A stretch of DNA of 64,000 bases, taken from NCBI GenBank assembly GCA_016787415.1, contig JAEUUT010000101.1, positions 40,568-104,567 on the forward strand. Reading direction: 5' to 3'. Both the position numbers and the translations under genes were made by a program. Positions 59,264 through 64,000 of this stretch are shown piece by piece; the first letter of the stretch is position 1; each line of letters starts with the position of its first letter. This DNA comes from Saprospiraceae bacterium. Lineage in GTDB: Bacteria > Bacteroidota > Bacteroidia > Chitinophagales > Saprospiraceae. The notes beneath the pieces are model-generated. The model ran no database searches. It was given only the letters and a program-made list of their open reading frames with translations, and was not told where the DNA came from.

Positions 59264-60604
59264 ATGAAACTCGACCTGACCTACCGCCAAATCTGGAATA
59301 TTTCCGTACCGATCATGCTCGGCTCGGCCGCGCAGAATGTGATAGCGCTCAGCGACGCCGTTTTGCTGTATCACCTTGGGGAAGTCGAGTTTGCTGCCAT
59401 AGGGTTTGTAGGAGTATTTTACATCACCATTGCGGCCATTGGGTATTCTTTTTCCCGTGGTGGGCAAATCATCATTGCACGGCGCATGGGCGAAGGACGA
59501 CCTGGTGCAGTGGGGCACGTGTTTCACACCATGTTGTTGTACGAACTGGCACTGGCTGCATTGATGTGGGTGTTTATGCGCTTTGGGACAGGGTGGTTTT
59601 TCAGCCTGTTTTTGGATAATTCGCCGGATGTGTACAGCAAATGCCTGGAATACATCCACTATCGCTCGTACGGCATCTTTTTCAGTTATTCCGGGGTAGC
59701 GCTGATTTCCCTGTACACCGGCATTGCCCGGCCCGGTATTATTTTGTTCGATACCATTGTGCTGGCTATTGTAAATCTGGCACTCAACTACGGACTTATT
59801 TTTGGAAAATTCGGACTACCAGCCATGGGCATCGGTGGCTCCGGCCTGGCGAGCAGCATTGCGGAAGGCGTCGCATTTGTGGTATTTGTGCTGTTTATGG
59901 CGCTGGATCGTAAAAACAGGGTGCTGCAAATTTTTTCCATGCCCCGGCCCGACTGGCCGCTTACCCGCCAACAACTGAACATTGCGCTGCCCGTAGTGGC
60001 ACACGCTGCGGTCGGGCAGGGCAGTTGGATTTTCTTTTTCGGCATGGTTGAAAATCTCGGCGAGCGCGCACTGGCCATTTCCAACCTGGCCCGCACGGTG
60101 TACCTGATGCTGTCCATCCCACTCTGGGGGTTTTCTTCGGGCGTGAATACGCTGGTGAGCAACCTGATCGGGCAGGCACGGCACGCAGATGTGCCCGCCG
60201 CCGCCTGGAAAACGGGTAAACTCTGCTGGGCTGTGACCATGATGCTTGCAATACCAGTCCTGTTTTTTCCCGGACAAGTGCTGTATCCCCTACTTGGCAA
60301 ATCAGATATGAGCCTGATCGGCGAAACGCAACCGATTTTTTATCTCATGCTGGGTATCCTGTCATTTGCCACTTTCGGGTCGGTTTTTGTCAATTCTCTG
60401 TCGGGTACAGGCGCTACCTGGTTTGGATTGCGGCTTCAAGTCATTTCACTGGCCGTTTACCTGATCTACATTTTTACGGCCGTGAATCTGCTGCACAGCG
60501 GACTATTCTGGGTATGGGTGGCAGAAATCGTTTATTGGTCGGTCATGATCCTGATGGTCGTGTTTTACTTGCGCTCAGAGCGCTGGCACGGGGTAGAGTT
60601 TTAG
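59264..60604 (+). CDS. MATE-family multidrug/cation efflux transporter
   Basis: 446 residues, twelve predicted helices in two halves. MATE signatures: IWNISVPIMLGSAAQNVIALSDAVLLYHLG, GGQIIIARRMGEG, YSGVALISLYTGIARP, ALNYGLIFGKFGLPAMGIGGSGLASSIAEG. Exports drugs or small organic cations with Na+ or H+ exchange at the inner membrane. The gene begins 20 bases after the class 8 repeat. Confidence 0.93.
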   Translation: MKLDLTYRQIWNISVPIMLGSAAQNVIALSDAVLLYHLGEVEFAAIGFVGVFYITIAAIGYSFSRGGQIIIARRMGEGRPGAVGHVFHTMLLYELALAALMWVFMRFGTGWFFSLFLDNSPDVYSKCLEYIHYRSYGIFFSYSGVALISLYTGIARPGIILFDTIVLAIVNLALNYGLIFGKFGLPAMGIGGSGLASSIAEGVAFVVFVLFMALDRKNRVLQIFSMPRPDWPLTRQQLNIALPVVAHAAVGQGSWIFFFGMVENLGERALAISNLARTVYLMLSIPLWGFSSGVNTLVSNLIGQARHADVPAAAWKTGKLCWAVTMMLAIPVLFFPGQVLYPLLGKSDMSLIGETQPIFYLMLGILSFATFGSVFVNSLSGTGATWFGLRLQVISLAVYLIYIFTAVNLLHSGLFWVWVAEIVYWSVMILMVVFYLRSERWHGVEF

Positions 60605-60921
60605 TGGCTGTTTTTTGCCTGCCGGGTCTGAAGCCCGTTGGAGGGCAAGTTCTCCTTATCCATTTATACAACACATGCCTGTATGTGGCAAAAACGTCCT
60701 GCGTTTTGCGGCCATTTTGTACCCCTATGTTATTATACGGTAAAAATAGGCGTACTCTACACGTAAAAATTACACAAGTCGTGCGAATTGGGGTAGGATA
60801 TACAGATAGTTAAAATTATTTTTTATTTTTTTTAAAAAATATTTCCATCACAAAAATTTGATTTTCAAGTATTTAGCACAAACAAGACAACCAAGTACCC
60901 GGCTTAGGTAGGTTCTATGTA
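60605..60921. other. Gene-free stretch upstream of the small membrane protein gene
   Basis: About 320 bases with no credible gene. It contains a small CGGGTCTGAAGCCCG hairpin (60627-60641) and an AT-rich block (60810-60860). GTACTCTAC at 60752-60760 resembles half of the palindrome core but has no partner. Confidence 0.5.
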
Positions 60922-60953
60922 TTGCAAAGAACCTTCCCGTACCACTATCTTTG
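60922..60953 (+). promoter_or_regulatory. Promoter of the PadR-PspC unit
   Basis: TTG (60922-60924) and TATCTTTG (60946-60953) with a 21-base gap, a good match to Bacteroidota promoters; 18 bases before the ATG at 60972. Confidence 0.65.
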
Positions 60954-60971
60954 CCTCACCAACTAATAGAA

Positions 60972-61229
60972 ATGATCTACCATACCATGCAAAGCAAATT
61001 GAAAATTGCATTCGTCATTATCAGTCTGGCTGCCACGGTCATTACCCTGTACGCCGCCAACCAGCAAAGCAGCGGTCAATCAACCATCGGTGGTGTCGAC
61101 GTGTCGCACCTTTCACCACAAATGCTGAGTATTACCCCAAAAGTAACCCGTGCAGGCAAGGGCACATCCATCCGGCTCGACAGTATCCGGGCGGTCGATT
61201 CTTTACAAACAGAAACAACTAATCATTGA
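60972..61229 (+). CDS. Small single-helix membrane protein
   Basis: 85 residues from ATG 60972 (or 80 from 60987). One hydrophobic segment (KIAFVIISLAATVITLYAA) near the N-terminus, then a polar region (SSGQSTIGGVDVSHLSPQMLSITPKVTRAGKGTSIRLD). Not recognised. It has its own promoter just upstream and runs 6 bases short of the PadR start, so it is likely the first gene of the PadR-PspC operon. Confidence 0.65.
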   Translation: MIYHTMQSKLKIAFVIISLAATVITLYAANQQSSGQSTIGGVDVSHLSPQMLSITPKVTRAGKGTSIRLDSIRAVDSLQTETTNH

Positions 61230-61234
61230 AGCAT

Positions 61235-61576
61235 ATGGATTTGGAAAATGCAAAAGCACAAATGCGGAAAGGCGTTTTGGAACTGTGCATCCTGGCTATC
61301 ATAGAAGTCGACGAGGTATATCCGAGCGATATTATAGCCAGGCTGAAGGCCAACGACCTGATCGTAGTAGAGGGTACGCTGTACCCACTGCTGACACGCC
61401 TTAAAAACGACGGACTGCTGGAATATACCTGGCGCGAAAGCAATTCAGGCCCGCCACGCAAATATTTCAAAATCACCGAACTCGGTACGCAAGTGCTGGA
61501 AAGCCTGTCTAACAGCTGGCAACAATTGGTGCAGTCTGTCGATCAAACCCTGCAAAACGGGCAACGCAGCAATTAA
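61235..61576 (+). CDS. PadR-family transcriptional regulator
   Basis: 113 residues from ATG 61235. Winged-helix PadR pattern: LELCILAIIEVDEVYPSDIIARLKAN, VVEGTLYPLLTRLKNDGLLEYTWRESNSGPPRKYFKITELG. In Bacteroidota a PadR gene is commonly placed ahead of a PspC/DUF2807 gene, as here. It probably represses its own operon. Ligand unknown. Confidence 0.95.
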   Translation: MDLENAKAQMRKGVLELCILAIIEVDEVYPSDIIARLKANDLIVVEGTLYPLLTRLKNDGLLEYTWRESNSGPPRKYFKITELGTQVLESLSNSWQQLVQSVDQTLQNGQRSN

Positions 61577-61672
61577 CCGTCAACCAACTCAACCCTATCC
61601 TTTCTTTCGTGAACGCAATATCCGGGGCAGATTTTCCGGAAAAACAAGCGAATCAAGGTACAACATCAGATT

Positions 61673-63868
61673 ATGAACAAGATTCTGAATATCAATCTGG
61701 GCGGATATGCCCTCACCATAGACGATGATGCCTACGAATACTTGCAGGCATATCTCGAAAGCATTCGCCGGCGCTTCAGCGAAAGCGAGGGCCGCGATGA
61801 AATCCTGGCCGATATTGAAGCGCGCCTGGGTGAAATCCTGACCGAATCGTTGGGCGCACGCACCATAGTCATGCTGCCCGATGTGGAAGCAGCCGTTTCG
61901 GTGATGGGCAAACCGGAAGATTTCGGCGATGAAACCACCGAAACCACGCAACAAAGCAAACAACGCAGCAGCACAGGCAGCAGCAAACAGGGCGGCGTCA
62001 AAACGGGCAAACGTTTGTTCCGCGATGAAGAAGACGCCGTTGTTGCAGGTGTTTGCTCCGGTCTGTCGGCCTATTTCGGGTTTGCAGATCCGGTCTGGAT
62101 GCGCCTGATTTTTGTTGTCCTGGCGTTCCTCTCTTTCGGATTCTGGATGCCTGCCTATATCCTTTTGTGGATTTTGGTACCCGCAGCGAAAACGGCAGCC
62201 GACCGCCTGGCCATGCGTGGCGAACCGGTCAACGTCGACAATATTGCACGCGAAATTGAAGACAGTTTCGAGCGCCTCGGCAACCGTGTAAATGAATTCG
62301 GCGACTCCGGCAAAAACAACAAGGGTACCAGCCCGGGCGCTGCCGCAGTCAACCGCGGTGTGAATGCTATCGGGACGATTTTCGGCTTCATGCTCCGCTT
62401 CATTGCCAAATTCGGCGTCCTGATCCTCATGCTTGTAGGTTTTGCGCTGGTCATCGCCCTGGCAGTGTCCTGGGTGGCTGGCATCCTGAGCCTGGTAACC
62501 GCGGCGCCTTACATCGATTATTTCAGCCCGTATTCGGGTGTAACTACCTGGCTGGGCTTTACAAATGTGTTCTTTTTACTGGGTATTCCGCTGATAACGC
62601 TGTGCCTCATCTTTGCCCGCGTCCTGTTCAAAGTGCGTACGCCGGGATGGTTGCGCGGCAGCCTGGGCGTATTCTGGGGTATCAACCTGATCAGTTTTAT
62701 TTTCCTCATCGCCGTTGCAGCCAAGGAATACCGCAATACCGGCAGCATTAGCTCCAACATCGACCTGTCGGGCGTGCGCTCGGATACCTTGCGTGTAGAG
62801 GGCATCAGCCTGTCGAGTGATTCGGACTACGAAGATTTCTGGTTCAACCACGACAACGAAGGCGTGCGCATCGGCGAAAACGACCTGGAAGTAAACGGCC
62901 CCATCGAAATACGGGTGCGCACCACCAGTTCGGGCCAGTTCAGATGCAACCAGACCATCAAAGCACAAGGCACTTCCAGTCTGAATGCCCAGGAAAATGC
63001 CAGCATAGCCCGTTTTTCAGTGGCGACACAAGGCAATACACTCCGTATTCCAACCTCCTACAGCATTCCGAAAGGGAAAAAATGGCGGGTTCAACGCATT
63101 CGCATCGATATTGAAGTTCCGGAAGGCAAATCCATCGTTTTCGATGAAAATATCTACCGGTATTCGGCCGCCGATCTGGACGACTACGCCGATGAAAACG
63201 ATGAAAACTATATTTCGCACGAACCGGAGCGTATATTCCGCATGACGGCCGACGGACTGATTTGCGCCAATTGCCCCGAACTGGGCGACCGCAATTACCG
63301 CAGCAACCGCAATTACGAACAGTTCATCTTTGAAGGCGGTATTCAGGGTGAAATTCGCCAGGGCAACAACTTCCGCGTGGAAATTGAAGGCTTTGAAACC
63401 GACAAAAACAACATCCAGAGAATCCAGTCGGGCGACAAAATAACCTTTACCACCAACGGCAAAAAACTCAACGGCCCGGTGCGTGTGCTCATCGAGACGC
63501 CTACTTTCACTTCCCTGCATGCCGATAACAGCGGAGAAATTGTGATCCGTGGCTTCGACGAAGGTTCGGCTTCGATCACTGCCAAAGGCAGCAGCGTCAT
63601 CAAAGCCTACCTCGACTGCCGTTCACTCGACATCAATCTGGCGGGTAACGCAAGCCTGGATTTGACAGGAAAAGGTGATGAAATGGACGTAAATCTGACT
63701 GACGCCTCTATGCTGGAATCAAGCAACTGGCGCGCCAGCAGGGGCGAGATTTACACCTCCGAAAGCGCCAAAGCACGGGTTTTCCTCAAAGATCAGGTAC
63801 TGGTGGTATCTACCGGCGCCAGCAGCGTTCGGGTAGATGGCGGCGCGGAAGTGCGGAATAAGGATTGA
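61673..63868 (+). CDS. PspC-domain / GIN-domain membrane protein
   Basis: 731 residues. N-terminal cytoplasmic region (1-105; NLGGYALTIDDDAYEYLQAYLESIRRRF), PspC domain (about 107-170, RLFRDEEDAVVAGVCSGLSAYFGFADPVWMRLIFVVL), several further helices (240-345), then a DUF2807/GIN-type beta-helix (about 520-731) with SGEIVIRGFDEGSASITAKGSSVIKAYLDC. Thought to be involved in envelope stress, but unproven. Shares the GIN fold with the lipoprotein at 9153. Confidence 0.92.
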   Translation: MNKILNINLGGYALTIDDDAYEYLQAYLESIRRRFSESEGRDEILADIEARLGEILTESLGARTIVMLPDVEAAVSVMGKPEDFGDETTETTQQSKQRSSTGSSKQGGVKTGKRLFRDEEDAVVAGVCSGLSAYFGFADPVWMRLIFVVLAFLSFGFWMPAYILLWILVPAAKTAADRLAMRGEPVNVDNIAREIEDSFERLGNRVNEFGDSGKNNKGTSPGAAAVNRGVNAIGTIFGFMLRFIAKFGVLILMLVGFALVIALAVSWVAGILSLVTAAPYIDYFSPYSGVTTWLGFTNVFFLLGIPLITLCLIFARVLFKVRTPGWLRGSLGVFWGINLISFIFLIAVAAKEYRNTGSISSNIDLSGVRSDTLRVEGISLSSDSDYEDFWFNHDNEGVRIGENDLEVNGPIEIRVRTTSSGQFRCNQTIKAQGTSSLNAQENASIARFSVATQGNTLRIPTSYSIPKGKKWRVQRIRIDIEVPEGKSIVFDENIYRYSAADLDDYADENDENYISHEPERIFRMTADGLICANCPELGDRNYRSNRNYEQFIFEGGIQGEIRQGNNFRVEIEGFETDKNNIQRIQSGDKITFTTNGKKLNGPVRVLIETPTFTSLHADNSGEIVIRGFDEGSASITAKGSSVIKAYLDCRSLDINLAGNASLDLTGKGDEMDVNLTDASMLESSNWRASRGEIYTSESAKARVFLKDQVLVVSTGASSVRVDGGAEVRNKD

Positions 63869-63872
63869 AGTT

Positions 63873-64000
63873 AAGTGTTTTTGTGTTTTGGGGTTTTAGT
63901 GTTTTTGGAGTGCTTCGCCCTCAGCGTTTGGAAGTAATTTCCGGCTTCCCCTATTCAGATGCTGAGAGCGAAGCCTCCAAAAACACAAAAACACTAAAAC
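63873..64000. repeat. Class 4 palindrome, cut by the window edge
   Basis: Left arm 63873-63929 (TTTTTGTG, TTTTAGTG units then GGAGTGCTTCGCCCTCAGCG); right arm 63960-64000 begins CGCTGAGAGCGAAGCCTCC-like and continues AAAACACAAAAACACT past the window. Confidence 0.92.

Noticed and set aside
60752..60760. GTACTCTAC as a solo palindrome core
   Set aside because: Nine bases with no partner or arm; could be chance.

Overview
The window looks like the chromosome of a Bacteroidota bacterium, probably a Saprospiria relative. The evidence is a T9SS C-terminal sorting domain, paired GIN/DUF2807 proteins, a PadR-PspC pair, lipoprotein signals, Crp/Fnr and ECF regulators of Bacteroidota type, and -7 promoter boxes of the form TAnnTTTG, often only 8-20 bases ahead of a start codon. 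There are about 58 protein genes, no rRNA and no canonical tRNA gene. The lineage call rests on gene content alone.

Layout. 1-5.3 kb: the end of a kdp potassium-uptake operon (kdpB end, kdpC, a porin, a KdpD sensor without kinase, and a separate histidine kinase). 5.4-7.1 kb: two half-size YeeE/YedE sulfur transporters and a rhodanese. 7.2-15 kb: a DUF6624 protein, Crp/Fnr regulator, GIN lipoprotein, methyltransferase, PBP1C, a lipoprotein and a YheT-type hydrolase. 15.2-22 kb: a UvrD-like helicase with an Fe-S nuclease, two thioredoxin-fold proteins, the zinc-ribbon/Nif3 pair and tatA. 22-32 kb: a hydrolase, an orphan lantibiotic-dehydratase C-terminal domain, a large M1 peptidase, a triple CBM48-like protein, a two-motif aspartyl protease and an ECF sigma factor with a large membrane partner. 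32-42 kb: hisIE, an outer-membrane barrel, a glycosyltransferase, an NtrC-type regulator and a MacAB-like exporter with two ATPases. 43-46.5 kb: btaA-btaB (betaine lipid synthesis) and a GH3-family adenylate-forming enzyme. 46.7-51.3 kb: WYL regulator, RtcB RNA ligase, a structured non-coding region and an SPFH/slipin protein. 51.5-64 kb: a T9SS cargo protein, hydrolase, LpxD, GHL10 glycosidase, methyltransferase, MATE transporter and PadR-PspC.

Two things stand out. First, between rtcB and the slipin gene lie two tandem tRNA-mimic modules. Each has a canonical T-arm, then the 3' acceptor strand, a 5-base cap, the 5' acceptor strand, U8-A9 and a D-arm. This is a circularly permuted tRNA order like that of bacterial YrlA Y RNAs. 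A UUU anticodon-like hairpin follows, then a domain of about 230 bases closed by a 7-bp helix and a T-run. With WYL, RtcB and SPFH this looks like an RNA-repair or RNA-sensing locus.

Second, the intergenic space is packed with about 30 long palindromes or one-armed copies. Their arms are tandem runs of short (mostly 7-8 bp) repeats from about eleven unrelated families. Several families share an inner core, GTAGAGTGTAC. Arms differ between copies but stay complementary within a copy. They occupy 10 of 11 convergent gene junctions against 3 of 11 divergent ones, often start at the stop codon, and in one case lie in frame inside a gene (Nif3).
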